NCBI GenBank assembly: GCA_000231825.2
Contig: JH720330.1
Coordinates: 80,789-144,788 of the forward strand
Length of the DNA stretch: 64,000 bases
Source: Tetrahymena elliotti 4EA
Lineage: Eukaryota; Ciliophora; Oligohymenophorea; Hymenostomatida; Tetrahymenidae
Direction: 5' to 3'
Below, in pieces: positions 1 through 15,200 of the stretch. The first letter of the stretch is position 1; the number at the start of each line of letters is the position of its first letter. Made by a program: the position numbers and the translations under genes. Under the pieces are notes generated by a model. It saw only the letters and a program-made list of their open reading frames with translations. It was not told where the DNA came from and ran no database searches.

Positions 1-113
1 TATTAAATTTTTTTGAATGTTTTTTTTGAATAAAAGCCCAAAAGATTAGATTATTATATTGAAATATGGTACAAACAAAAAAATGAGAACTATTTAAAAT
101 TAGTTAAATTAAA
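1..113. other. Intergenic, 3' flank of first PAS-membrane gene
   Basis: AT-rich sequence beyond the TGA stop of the minus-strand gene that begins at 6378. I see no coding or structured element. Confidence 0.5.
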
Positions 114-3100
114 TCATACTACAGTATTTTTTTTAATATAAGTTAATACATAAGGGTTTTCAATTAAAGTATTAATATCAAGAATTGATAAATAGTTTTT
201 TGTTTAATGAAGCTAGTGATTTAAATGATTGCTGAAAGAAATCCATCCAAAAAAGAAAATTAGAATCATTAAAAGCATTTGAATAGATATTAAAACAATC
301 AAGTAGATTCTCATTTACAAATAAGCATCATTTCCTTTAGTTAAAATAAATTCATTCAAACTATTTATAGTCTCTTCGATAAATTCAGTAAAAGCATTGT
401 AATCTATAATATTCAATTTTGATAAATAATCAGAAATTCCTGTCTGTTATAAGGTTGAGTCTGTTGTCATATATATATTATACAGATCACTAAATGTACC
501 AAAGAGACTTTTATAGGCAATTTATAACCCTTATTGTAAAAATCCTTATTGAGTTGAGGCACAAATATTTATATTTATTTTTGTTGTATTAGTATTGTAC
601 TAAGGATGATTTCTAAAATTATCACATAAATTATTTTTAAAAGCAGTAAAAAAGAAGTTATCATATTCATCTTGGCTGAATCTTTTTTAGTAAAATTAAA
701 AAATTAATTTAAGTAATAAATTTAAATAAAATACCTTTTATCTTAATACTACGATTCTGTGATCCAATAAATATCATTCGAAACGTTATGTTACTCATTA
801 GTGAGATTATATAAATAATCATAAAACATTTCAGGTTTCATAGGTTTAAGTTTAGGATTAACTTTCATAGTCAAAATGTTAAAATGCATGCCTACATTCT
901 GTAAAAGATATGAACGCAAATAGTAAACTTTCACTTTATTATTATAAAAGATTTTGAATAATTAATTTAAAAGTAAATGATGTGCTATCTATCAGTATAA
1001 TTAATTATAGAATAGAAAAATTGGGTTAAAATTCATATGTTTGCAGTACAGGGAGTGTAATCTCAATAAAATTTTTTTTGTGCAAATGCTTTGAGCAAAT
1101 AGACTTATGGTGGGGTTGATAAATGCATGTGTGCTAAAAATAAAATGATTTTTATTTTTTTTAATCTTATAAAAAGAATTAAATAAAAATATTTACTCAT
1201 AGTTTAAATATCGATAATAGTTTTATCTAAATAGTCTTGTGTGATTAATTTAATAATTATAGGATAGCATATCATTAGGATGTAAATGAATATGGAGGCT
1301 AGGATTAAGCTTTTATTAAATCTAGGGAGACTTGTAATAGAGCTTATACTTTATTTCCTGATATTTTTATCTTGATCTAAAGATGAGAGAGAAACAATAG
1401 AATCAACAATCAAATGATCATTTTAATTTAAATTATTAGATTACATAGTTTGACATAAGAATGAGTTTTATATTTTCTTAATCAAATTATCCAACTTATA
1501 GACTGGGAAAGTTGTAAATAAGTAAATGATAGAATCTCTTTCTTTTTAGATATAAAAGTAGAGGGGGATTATGGTCAAAACACAAAGTGCACTAATTACG
1601 ACTAGGACTACTACTAGCATGGTCACTTAATCTTAAATATATTTTTAATTACTTTATGTCTATGAGAGGATTCTTGCTTAAACATCATCCAAAGTAGAAA
1701 TCATTGATAATTGGTTTACTAATAGATAATATTCAGGTCTTCCATTTCCCATATTGTTAACATAACGAAAATTCAGAAAAACACTTAAAAAAAAACTATA
1801 AAGTAAGTTTGTCTAATATGTATAAGTTATCAATTCTGTACTATCAGATAGTACAGTAGTTAACCTACTTCTATCATATAGCCTACCTAATATATAATAT
1901 TATTATGTATTTCTAAGTTCTTTAAAAACATTTCTATCTGCGTTTCCTCTAGACATTTAAGTTAGTATATGTTTGGCAATTTCTAGGTTTCTATCTAATT
2001 CTGATTAAATTTGATTTGAGAAATTTTATTTCTATTCAGAGCTTGAAAATTGTAATAACTTTGATTGCTATAATAAATACAAGGTATTTTTATATTTGAT
2101 AAAATTGCTTAGAGTGGAGCAATAAGTTGTTGGCAAACCAAAAATTTTTAAATCTTCATTGGAATCTGAAAAGTGCGTGTCCATTTAGCTAAATTAAATC
2201 CATGTAATAAGTATCATTATAGAGAAGCAAATAACTCCAATTGCTTTGATTACTTTTATAGTTTAAAGAATTGATTTATCTGCCATTAATTGTTAAAGCT
2301 ATCTCTTAGCTGATACACGACTGGAATCTTTAGAATTTTATGAAGCCATTTCATATTATAAATCTTAAATTTGTTTTTTTTTCATATTTTTGTCCTTTAA
2401 GGTTAAATTAAGCAGTTTTTATAAATCAGCTTAGTGATGAACTTTTTAGACCTAGTTATTATCTCTATGAGTTTCTTTTGCACTTTTATTTAAAATATTT
2501 GATTTATTTAATGTGCTTTTTTATTTTATTATTTTCAAAGAAGCATCCTTACTATATTTTGACTTATTTAATTTGTCTATTACTTTTTAGGAATTATCAT
2601 TTATTAGATGAGAATTAACTTCAAAAGGTTTTATCTCTAAGTTTGATAAGTTGTTGTTTGAATACAGATTGATAAACATATGAGATTAGCTAGTAATTTT
2701 GGGAGAAATTAAGTCCATATTTAAAGCTTTGTCTGATTTAGTAGGAGATACTAGAGTTAAATAGTTATTTAAGTTAGAATGGTCGTCATTCGATTTCTAC
2801 AGAACAAAATCCTTAAATGCAAAGTCAACATCATCATGACCTTCTTCTTAAATCTATTATTATTCTTAAATTGATTAAATATATTTATCTTCTTATGAGT
2901 TAGTCCTTTATAATTGATAAGACTCTTTAAATAATTTATTCTTATTAACTAGTAATGGCTAATCTTTAATTTGAGAGCTTTCATAATCTTAAAAATGTTT
3001 TGAATCTTCATTCTTATGTTTATTAGTTGAAGTAATTCTCATTTACTCTAAATTTGTACTCTCATCACCAATTGATTATTACTTTGAGAACTTTAACTAT

Positions 3101-6100
3101 GTTCTATTATTTTTGACAATATCATACATGTTATTGTCTTTTAATTTGTCTTGTTAATTAAAATCTTTACATGTAGGGAATTATAAAGCATCTTAAGAAT
3201 TAATATGGCTAATATTTATCAAATATAATTCTAAATCGTGGATTATGTTTTAAAGTTCACTTGGGTGATCAAATTACTGTTGATACATCATTTATTTTTT
3301 TTCATTAGTGATTTCTTAGAGTATGATTTAAGCTTAGCTAATAGGGTTTAGTTATTTCACTTTTGTAAATTCTATATAGCTCATATTATCTATTCCTGTA
3401 TAATTTAGTTTTTTTATTTTAAATTCAACATATGTAAAACAAAATTTTAAAGTTTCTTTTATCCTTTGGCTATTGATGTTTATATAAGAGATAACAATAT
3501 AAACCAATTTATCCTATTTATTTTAGTTATCTTTCTTTTATTCAGCAAGGACATTTTACATTTCTTCTGTTAAATATGTATGCAGCTCACTTCTAATTAT
3601 TTATGTATTTTCTTAATTTAACTCTAAGTCTTTAGTTTTAACATATTCTATTTTATTGACCAAAAAGGGGAAAACTTATCTCAATTTAATTTTCGAGAGA
3701 TGATCACATTGAGAAAAGAAGGATTCATGAAGTTTTTCAGAGAGGCCAATCACATTTAAATTTCTTTCATCAAAAAGGATATATGAGCGCTATTCATTAA
3801 TTAATTTAATTTTTGCTACTAAACCAAAAGTTTCATTTTCTATAAAATGGTTAGTTCGAATATCTATTTTTACAGGCATGATGTACATTGAGTTTAAAGA
3901 TGCGAAAATGATTTTTTGATTCATTTTACATCCCATTAATTAATTCATCAAAAACTTTTATTTGGTCTCTTTTTTTATCAAATACTCTGGCTAATCAAAT
4001 TAATTATCTAAGAAACTTTAATCTCCAGTTGCATTTTATGAAAATATTTTTTTCTAGTAAATATCGCTTGTAATTTATTCTTTTAAAAATTGCTTTAAAT
4101 AGCTTTTGTGAGCTGTTTAAAAAGCATAGGGTATGAATTACTCAATACTGTGCCCATAGGTATCTTCTTTATTTGTGTAATAAAATAAATTTTGAAAATT
4201 TTATGATACTTGATTTATGGTCATATTTTATGAATCTTTATAAGAAGTGAAAATCACGCAAGTTTTTTCATCAAACTTATCATAATTTAATACACTGCTT
4301 GGCATTTCATCATCTTAAAAATATTTAGATTAGATAGCTAAATTATTCCTTCTGTATTTATTGATCTGAACTAAATTAATATCTTTTTCTGAAAAACTCA
4401 AATTTTCTAAAAAAATTGCTTATATATTCAAAAGATCCAGATTATCGTCATTCAGTTATATTAAATAATTTAGGTTTAGTCTTAATTCCTTGACGTGCTT
4501 TTGCATATTTTCTATTTTTGAAATTAATTCAGTAGCTATGATCTCTTTTTGCTTCATCATACACAAAATTTATAATTTTAGATTAATTGTAAAGCGTAAT
4601 AAAGAATAACATTTTTCAAGTTTATTCTCAAAAGTGATAACTTACAAGTAAGAGCTGTCAAATGGATTTGCTCTCCCCATTCTCTTTCTCAATACTCCCC
4701 TCTTTTTGAGGAAGATATGATGGACAGAGTTAAAAATCTATTACTGCTTAATAGTCAGCTTGTTTTTATTAGTTAACTACAAGAATTTTAAGAAATAAAT
4801 TCTGTGTTATTCACTGATTTCAATTAGGAAGATGAATAAGTTTAGGAGACTCTATTATTCATATTCTTTGTTTCTTAGTTTTTTAGATGAATTTTTTAAG
4901 AGTAAATTACTCAGAATTTTTATGGTGTTTTATTAAATCAATTTTGATTAAGAAGTATCTTCTAATAAAAGAATTTGTTAATTATTAGCTTAGATCTATT
5001 ATTTTGCTTATACTGGAGCAACATTACTATAGAATATAAACTAATCTTAATTCGCATTCTCTTTTAAATATTTGCTTTCTTTCGTTGGTTACTATTATTT
5101 ATTTTACTTTGAAATGATACTGTTACTAATTAAATTTAGCAAAGTTAAGTATCTTTTTTCGTTTTGTTTAGAACTATCAATATTCTCAAAAATATTCAAT
5201 CGAATAATTCTATCAATATTCTCATCTTTAATTAATTTTTCATCAATTAGAGATTGAAAATCATCTAAATTGTTTTACTATTTTTTTTCAGCAATGAAAC
5301 AAGCAAATTTGTAGCAAAAGGGTATATAAATAACAACAAGATAGCTTATTAATTTGTTAGGAATATTTTCTGAAATACCTATCTACAATGTGAGAGAAAT
5401 GCTAAATAATGTTAATTGAATAAATGTATTTAATATTTATGACAACTAATTATAATAGTCAACTAAAATGTATTCTATAATACCATTAAGCGCTAAATAA
5501 AAAGCTAAAATAATGCTTCCTCCATCAGGTAGATAAACGATAGCAGCTAAAAAAAATATTTCTACAAATAATTTATAAGAAAAATACAATATTGAGAAGG
5601 GTTTTGCTAAGTAGTCTTTGCTCTTAATCTCATAATTATAATCAGTATCGGAAGTTATTATGTCTTTTATTTATTAATTAAATAGATTAATACATTTGAA
5701 TAAAAAGAAATTGGTTTATTTTAGTTAAGTTACATCGAATTTTTGTAGAAAAAACTCGTATTTTTTAATAACCGCATTTATTTACACAATAATTTTTTAT
5801 TTAAATCAATTACTTAGTAAAACTGAAATAGACAGAAGAACATATGAGGCTGGATTACTGCTTATTCTATTAAAGCTAGTCATAATGCTAGGGAAATAAA
5901 TAATATATTGGTAGAGACTCATCATAAATGAGAATGATTTATCATAGAAATTACCATATTCAATCTAAGTTTCTTCATACTGAAATAAAATGTCAGGATT
6001 ATATTCCATTTAAATTTAATTGGATAGTGAAGATTTTATAGAAACAAATCTAAATATTGTAAATACTAGGTATAGCAAAAGAATCCCATTTATAGATAGT

Positions 6101-6378
6101 AAAAAATAAATTAGTATGTCCACAAATTCATCATTTTATAAAATTTAAATGGCCTCATTCTTTATTGTGAATTCAAAGTTAAAGTCTGCTTTTGCTATAT
6201 CTTTAAATTAGGTAGAAATTGAAAACCAAAACAAAAGCAGATATTTAATGACAATTAATAGTGAAAAAGCAGTATAATCCCTAGTTTATAAATGAACTAA
6301 TCTATAAATCTCCTCAGCGTAGTACAGATTAAAAATTTTTCCTAATTAAACTTGTTTCCTTTTATCCTAGTTATTCAT
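114..6378 (-). CDS. PAS-domain polytopic membrane protein, TmcB-like, paralogue 1
   Basis: This is a large multi-exon gene read right to left. The start ATG is at 6378-6376 (MNNQDKRKQV) and the TGA stop at 116-114. The first ~500 residues hold several hydrophobic segments and the family-typical DYNYEIKSKDYLAKPF (near 5630). A PAS-like segment lies at about 4300-4060, with FDEKTCVIFTSYKD followed by NQVSQNFQNLF and a downstream IPYAFQTAHKSYL. This matches the layout of ciliate PAS/'tiny macrocysts' proteins, whose PAS domains are usually sensory. A Gln/Asn-rich linker and a C-terminal region with further membrane segments follow. A 53-nt intron at 682-734 sits at the same place as in the two downstream paralogues. 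The gene structure is secure, the family assignment moderate. Ligand and function are unknown. It has the shortest linker of the three copies. Confidence 0.72.
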
Positions 6379-9228
6379 TATGCTTTTCAGAACTGATATA
6401 TTATCTTTGAACAAAAAATAAATTATATGCTTATTTTGAGATTATTAAATTTTTATTTTATTGCTCTTTTATATCAAAATTAACATGTCTATTTTGCTAT
6501 CAATACATTACTGATTAATTTTGTGGAAAAATATTATCTCATTTTTTAATTAATTCATTCATTTATCTAAAAATTTGGAATAATCTATGCAAGCCTTAAA
6601 CATTAACTTTTAATTGTAAATTCACCTTTGCAAATTCAGGAGATAGTTATATTTTCATACATAGATTACTTTCTTTGTCAACAAGCCCTTTATCATAGCA
6701 AGGTTATAAAAGATATTTTTTTAAAAGTAACGTAAAAAATGCTAAAATTAAAATTTAGTTAAATTTTAGCATCTACCATCACCTTTTAATCAATCTTGTT
6801 TTCGCGTTTTTAATCTCTTAATGTAACACAAAAATGATCAAAGCACTTTTTTGAATCAATATAAATCAACAAAGTGATTCTAATTTTATGAGATTTATTA
6901 CCATAGAATAAACAACAACTTAATATCTTTATTTTTTAATTATAATGGAGTTTCACCAAATTAAATTTAAGTATTAAAGCTTTGAAGTATGAAATTTATT
7001 TTTTCAGAAAAAACTTCTGAAAGAAAAAATAAAATTTAAGTTTACTACTTACCAACAAAATGTAAGAATAAAAATAAATTTCTTTTGATTTATCAACTTA
7101 ACTTACATAATTTAAATTTTAAGATTAAATAAGTTAGATAATTAGTAAATTTTTTAGTAATAATAGTTTTTATAAAATTTATATCTTTCAGCATCCTCTT
7201 CTTAAATAATAATTTAGGCTAAATTATATTTTAAAATAATTTTAAGGTAGAAATAATTAGACTCTAATTATAAAAATTAAACAATGTACCCTTAAATTTA
7301 TGTTCAATTTTACTTAAAAAAATCAATGTTACTTATTGGCTAATTTACTTAGATTAATTTGAAAACATACATCGATACTTTCAAAAAAAAAAAGAAAGTG
7401 AAATTCATTGATACTGTAAACCCATTATTTAAATTAAATAACAAAAATTAATTAGATTAGATTAAGATTTTGCTGACTTTTAATTAGAGCAATTCTCAAT
7501 GATATAAATTTAAGTATATTGAAAGATTAAATTATTTATGATTTTAGTTATGTTTCATGTAATTGCTAAAATAGTTTTTTCAATAATTAAAATATAAGAA
7601 AAAACCTTGACCTAGTTATTTATAATTCATTTAAGAAGTTGTTCTATTATCTGCTGATTTTATTCTCTAAACAAATTATTTTAATCTGTAGTATTAATCA
7701 TGTAAATTTCTTATCCTATTGATATGAAATTATTATGAATTTCTTGTTTTGTTTGTTATCATAAATATATTACAATTTCTTAAATTTTGCGTATTTAGAT
7801 AAATTTAATTATAGTGAACAGCTGTCATTCTAAAGATTATATTTAATTAAAAATGATTCATACTTTGTTTTACACAAATTCTTTTTTATAAATCTATTAA
7901 AAACAAAAATACTACTTTTTGTTTTTCTCTTTATATTTTTCATAGTATTTTTAAAATAAAATTTTTCCAAACTAAATCTATTACAATGTATTTTTTTAGA
8001 TTTAATTAATCTATTTTCATAATTATTTTCTTTTTACCTCTACTATCATTAGTATTTAATCATTTTTATCTATTCTTTTAAGTAATATAGTAAAAAATGA
8101 GATATAAAGCAGTCTCAAAAATCCAAAATATTTTTATCTTTTCACCTTATTAAAATGAAATTTTAAAATAATTTCAATCAATATTTTTTTAATACTATTA
8201 GAAGTTAAAACATATTTTATTAAAGAATTTTTGCAAATAATTGAGATTTTATTATTTTTAACGTGTTGATGTTAATTTATTTTTTCATTATAATGTTAAT
8301 GGAGTATTTTAATTCATTTAAAGTATTCAACAATAATATTATTTTTTTAAAATAAATGATTCACATTAATGTAAATAAAATTAAGCCCAAAATTTAACTA
8401 ATTAAAAAATTAATTTCTTTATCTTATTGTTAGCTTAAATTCAAATTTGATAACTTTGATCTTAAAGTTTATTAAGTTTTATTTATTCTAAAGATTTTAA
8501 AAAAGCAAATATCTGAATGTAAATGAAACAAATAAATATTTTAGTCAAAACTAATTTCTAAAAAATATTAAATTAGCAAATCGAAGATAAAAAACTTTCT
8601 ATTTCAGAAACAAAAATTCTGCTAGTTTCAAATGAATTTATCTGTATCTTAACTAATATTCAAAGCACTTATATTTTAATAATTATTAGCAAAATGCATG
8701 ATTTAAATATTCTTCCTTATCATTTGTTAATTTTTTAATATTATTTTCAGTTAATTTAGATAAATTAAAACAAAATTTAAGGTTCAAATTCTTACAATTT
8801 TTACTGATTTTAAAAGAATAAAAATTCTTAAAATAGCATTTAAATCTGTTAATTTTTTGATTCAGTAATTATAATAAACAATATTTATGAAGGAGAAATT
8901 TACTCGTTGTCATTTTTACTTTTTTAAAAAAAGAGGGTACAAATAAAAATATTTTCTTTATTCAAAAAATAATGAAAAATAAATTAAAATTTACTCATAA
9001 TATTTTTGTTTATAAATTAGATTAAAAACTTATGAAAAAGTAATTATTTAAATTTGGTTGATTTAAAATCAAATAATTTATTATTACGAAAAGATTACTT
9101 TGATCTAAAAATAAATTAAAAATATAAAAGCTTTTAATGTTTTTATCTCTAATTATTTTTAACAAAAAAATAGATTAATCTTAAGAATTTTTTTATACAT
9201 TATAGATTAATTAATTTATATAACAGTT
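6379..9228. other. Intergenic, no gene seen
   Basis: A 2.85-kb, extremely AT-rich spacer between the start of paralogue 1 and the stop of paralogue 2, both on the minus strand. It must contain the promoter of paralogue 1 and the 3' UTR of paralogue 2. I see no islands of higher GC, no conserved protein motif on either strand and no RNA gene. Confidence 0.5.
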
Positions 9229-12200
9229 TCAGATAATTGTGTTTTTTTTGATATAAGTCAATATATAAGTATTTTCAATGAGAGTATTGATGTCTAATAT
9301 TTATAGATAGTTTTTTGTTTGGTGTAAAGAATCATTTAGATGTCTACTGAATGAAGTCCATCCAAATAAAAATACTAAAACCAGGATTACCATTTATATG
9401 GAGATTAAGATAGTCTAGAAAAGGATAATTTCATTATAAAAAGCATTGCTTTGTGTAATTATAAATTAGTTTAAGCTTACAATAGTTTCAACTAAAAACT
9501 CAGTATAGTGAGTATAATCTTGAATATCAAATGTAGAAAGAAACCTTTGAAGTTACGCTAAAGATTCTTTTGAATCCTGCAATGTAAAGGAGTTATATAG
9601 TTAAGGGAAAAGCTGTAGAGTTTCTTTGTAAGCTACTTAAAGACCTTACATCAAGAAACCTTAATTTGTTCTTTGACATATCCCTGTATTGATCTTAGTA
9701 GGGTCAGAATTATATTAAGGATATTTATTAAACAAATCACACAAATTACTTTTAAAAGCAGTAAAAAAAAATTTATCATATAGGTTTTAGTTATATCTAT
9801 GTTATAAAATAATGATTAAAATTGAAATTTAACAAATAATTTATACCTTGAATCTTTAAATTAAGAATTTGCTATCCATTAAATGTCATCAGTTATAGAT
9901 TGTTATTGTTTAATTAAGTTATTCAAGTAGTCATAATAAATTGTGGGAGACATAGGTTTTAAAGTAGGGTTGATGTTCATAACTAAAACATTGAAATCCA
10001 TTGCAATATTTTCTAATAAGTAAGATCTCAAAGAGTAGACTTTCACTTTTTTATTATTAAAATTAATCAAATATAATCCAAGAATTAAATTTTCAATCAA
10101 CAAATTTAAATATTTCTAATCACTTAATCTGTGTATATCCAAAATAAAAAAATAAAAGAGATACACTCAATTCGATGGTTTATTTGTAAGATTTTGAAAT
10201 AAAAATGTCTCTTGAAAATTGATGTTAAAAAACTGACAAAAATGAAAAATAAAAAAGAATCATTTTTTTCCTTCAAGTTGAAAGTATGTTTACAAAAACT
10301 CTGAAAAAATAAAACTAATAAAGAGTACATTCTGTAAAATTATGTAAGAAATCAATCGAAGTTCTCTAAATAATTTTATTTTAATGAAATTTACTTTTCT
10401 CAAAATCTTTAATCGATAAATATTTGAAGGAAATTTAAAATTATTTAAAGAAATTGATTCATTTTTTAAATCAGAAAAAATTGTTTTTTTTTTATAAAAT
10501 ATTTCTTTAAAAATTCTTTTGATTTTTTTAGTTAAATTTTGAAATTAAATATTCTTTTTGAATAAAAAAAATCAATGAAGGAAACTTTTAAATCATTTTA
10601 AAAATATTTTCAATTTCGTATTTAAAGTAAAATTTTTTTAAAAATATGAAGAATAATTTAAAGATTTACTCATAGTTTGAAGATCTAAGACAGATTTATC
10701 TAGATAGTCTTGAGTAACTATTTTATTAATTATTGGATAGCAAATAATAACAGTGTAGATTAAAAAAGTTGTAATGTTTATTTTTATGTTAAATCTAGGT
10801 AGCTTAGTTATTGTGCTTATATTTTATTTTCTAAGATCTTTTTCATTATTCATAGCTTGAAATTACATAACAGTTTACTTCAGTGATTGACTATTTTTAG
10901 CAGAGTGTATAGACTAAGTTTTAAAACTAAAATAAGATTTTTGTATATTTTTAATAAGAAGATCTATTTTTGATGTAGAGAAAGTAGCAAATAACTATAA
11001 AATGATATCTCTTTCCTTTTAAATGTGATAATAGAGAGGAATTATGATCCCTAAACAGAGAGCATTAACTAGTATTATCACTACCATTAGTACAGTGAGT
11101 TGATCTATTATATCTTACTGCTTGTTTTATTATAAGTTTAACATTTAATTTTAAACACTCTTTAACTTTTCTATTTGTTAAAGTTGATTGGCTATCATAT
11201 AATACTCAGGTCTTCCGTTACCTAAATTATAAGTATAACGGAAAACATGCTAAAATGCCATAATTAAACCAAATGATAGAGTAGTGTTGTAATTAACTGC
11301 TACTAGTTCTGAGGGAACAGATGAAGTACTACTAATCTTACTAAGATTGTAATATTATCCAATCAAAAATATAAAATATGTTTATCTCATCAATTAAAAT
11401 ACTTTCCTGTCTGTACTTACTGATTGCATCTAAGTTATCATCTTATTTATTGATGAGCAAGTTGAACGCATATTAGCTGAAGTAGAGTTTGAAAAAGCAT
11501 CTTTTATTGAAGTACTATCAAATTTTAAATCAGTGGAATATTTCAAAAGATAATTAGTATTCTAATATTTAAGAATTTAGCTGAGACTTGATTAATATTT
11601 TGTAGGAAAATCGAATACTTGGTAATCTTTATTAGAAGAAGATAGACTCTGATATATTTGAATGTATTAAACCCAAGTAATTGAAATCATAGTGGCAAAA
11701 CAGATTAATCCAATAAAATTCATGGCTTTGATTACTTGAAGAATAGATTTATCAGCCATAATTTAGTAAAGTTATCTTTTAGCTGAGGCTGAGGTAGAGT
11801 CTTTAGAGTTAGTTGATGCAATGTCATATTATATTTCTTATACTTTCTACTTTTTTGTTAATTTATCTTCTTTTTTATAATATTTAAATTAATTTTCTAT
11901 AGAGGGAGTACTAAAGCTGAAATTATCTCCTCTCTTCACAACCAAAGAGTTATATGGATTATTATAATTTGCATGCTTCGCATCTGTTTGTCTTGGAGCA
12001 TTGAGATTAGCATAATTTTCATTTTGCTGATATAAATTATTTTCTTTACCAGTTTTACTATCATAGTAATTTTTTTAACCAACTTATTTGGAGTCTGGAG
12101 AAAGTTTGTTAAAAATATCTGATTTAATTAATGTGCTTTCTCCTTCTTCAGGTAATTTAGGAGACAAAAAATTTTCAGTTGTAAATTATAAATATTTTTT

Positions 12201-15200
12201 GTTTGAATTAGTATTTCTCATGTTTGAATCAAAAATAAATTACTGCGCACTTTATTAACTATTTTGTGGAGACAAAAGTATTAAATTTTATGAATTTTAA
12301 CCTGCTGATTGCTCCTTATTTAAGTTGTAAATGTTCATAAAATTCTATTAACTACTTAAAGGTGAATTAATCTGATAACTTAGCATCTGTTCAGTTGCAA
12401 TGGGTGAAAGTACAATTTAGGTAGATGGAGACATCAAAATGTCATGTTGCTATTATTATTATTATTATGGATTTTAATAAAGATAACCATTATAATTATA
12501 ATTATAATTATAGTTGTTATTACTATTGTTGTTTCTTTAATTTTTTTAAATAAATTCTAACTTTGAAGCATCAGCAAGGAAAGTATTTTATATGTTGTTA
12601 TTATAAAGAGAATTACTTACTCTAGAGTCATCATTGAAATTTTAATTTGCATTATTTTAAGTGGTGTATTAATTAATATTCATAAAAGAAACTTCATTGT
12701 TTACTGATTTTTCTCCAATATTTGAATAATTTTAGTCTAAAAATTGATTTGTATTTATTTAATTGTTGTTTATATTATATTAATTTTAGTTATTCTAAAT
12801 TTGATTATTTATATATGTAGAATCATCTTAAAATTGATATATCTCTTGAACTTAATCAGAAGTTTTCATATTTGGATCATATTAGTAAGTTATGATATTT
12901 TTGCTTGGATTTACTAGCTCATATTGTTGCATTTAATCAAAATCTTATTCTTTTTTATTCTATTCATTATCTTGCTAAACTTAACTATGAATTAGACTGT
13001 TATCATCTTCTTCCTGTTCTTTTATAATTTGTTGGTCACTAGCTATATTTAAAGATTTATTTTTTCCTATTTCGAGGTTTGAATTATCCTCCTATTGCTT
13101 AGCATTCTTCTTTACAAATAAATTGTTGTTTTGTTGCTAGGAAGATAAATTAATTAATGAGGAACCAGTAGTAGAGATCTAATTGTTGCTAGATATTATA
13201 TGGTTTAAAGGGTTTAAAGCACTTATAGCCTAAAGAGATGAAGAAAGCTATGATTAATGGATGATTGCAGTTTACAATAGAGCCTTTTATTCTAGCTCTT
13301 AAATAATCCTATCCAGCTCATATTAGGATAATTATTATTGATAAAATACATATCTTTTAGGATGTTTAATTTATTAGAGGATAAAGGAAGCCTATTCATT
13401 AAAGCTAATTTATCTCATTTTTTAAATTTCAATATAGCTTACATTATCTACTCCTGTATATTTAACCTTATGTAAAGTTAACTCAACAAAAATAAAATTG
13501 TAAGAATTCAAATCCTTAAAAGAGGCAACTGTTGTTTTCATTTACTTTATAGATTTCATTTTTGCTTGAGATTTTTTCATACCTAAACCTGAGTGAGTTG
13601 ATGTATTATTACCTTTCGTTAGATCTTCCTACTGAATCACTATGAAATTTATTTTTTATCTCTTTTTGACTGTTTTTGAGTTTGACTTCTTTAAAAGCTC
13701 TTCTCCACCTGGTGATAAATTGATATGGTATTTTTCTTTCCATTGAAACTCTTCTGAAATTTGATTATCCTTTCTTTGCTTATTCTATGCAGCTTAAGGT
13801 TCTTATTTTCCTATCAAAAAGGGAAATATCTTTTTAATATTTATTTTATTCAAAGACTCAGATTAAGGGAATAGTGTATAGTGAACTTTCTCAGTTAAAC
13901 CTATTGGATTTAAGTTTTTTTCATCAAATAGAATATAATCAAATTAATCATTAATATGCTTTATTTTAGCTGTTAGACCAAAGGCTTTAGTTTCTTAAAT
14001 CTAGTTTATGCGAATGTCGATTCTCACTGGCAAGATAAAGATAGGATTTAGCTATGCAAATATTATTTAATTATTCATCCTACAACCTCTTGCTTAGATA
14101 TTTTAATTATTTTATGTAAGCATTTTTTTGTCTTATTTTTAGAATTAATCCTTTTTTGTTTGATCTAAGATTTCTAAACTTTCATCATCTTCATTTAAAT
14201 TTGAATTATTTTAGTTGTTTTAAAGAATTTCTTGAGTTTCTTCTTCAATAATATTTGATATTTCTTCTTCCAAATAACTCTCAATATATTTGGTGTGAAG
14301 AGATTAAAAATAATGAGGTATAATAGACTCAATATGGTGTCCTTTGGCATCATTATTTGTTGTGTATTGAAAAATATCTTGAAAATTGCTTGATACTTCA
14401 TTTATTATTATATTTCTTTAGTCTTTATAAGTTGCAAATAAGATGCAAGTTTTTTCATCAAATCTATCATTATTAATAGTACTACTGACAAAATCTTCTT
14501 CAAAATTTTAATAGAATCTAGCCTAATGTTTTCTTCTAAATTTGTTCACTTGCATTAAGTTAATGTCTTTCTCTGAAAATGCTAGATTTTCTAAGAAGAG
14601 AGCTTGAATATTCAATAAATCAAGACTATCGTCATTCATTTGACTTAATGTATTTAAATTTAATTTTAATCTACCTTTTAAATCTTAAAATTTTTCTATC
14701 TTTTTTACAAGCTAAGTTACTTGAATTTCTTTATATTTCATCATATTCAATAACTCTAACTTAACTTTTATTGTTTCATCAAACAAATTGTAAGAACTCT
14801 CCATTCTCTTTTCAAAAACAATAACTTCTAAATAAGAACAATCAAATGGGTTAGCTCTACCCATAAGTTTTCTGTTAATTGCTCTCTGCTTTAAGAAAAT
14901 GGAATGAATAGAATTGAATAACTAAATTTGTTTGATAGACAATCTTTTGGCATTTTATAATTGCAAATATTAAATCCAATAAATTCTATGCGATTACATG
15001 ATTTCTATTAAGAAAACAAAATAATGAAGTTATTATTAGAAAATACTCTCTTTCTTTCTATTTCTTTCCTTAAAACTCTTTTTGAAATAATCTAAAATGA
15101 TTTGCAAAATTTACTTCCTCATTTCCTATTATCTAAAAATAACTTAACTTAAAATAATATTTTTTTATTTCAAAATTTTACTCTTGCTTCTAAAATTTGT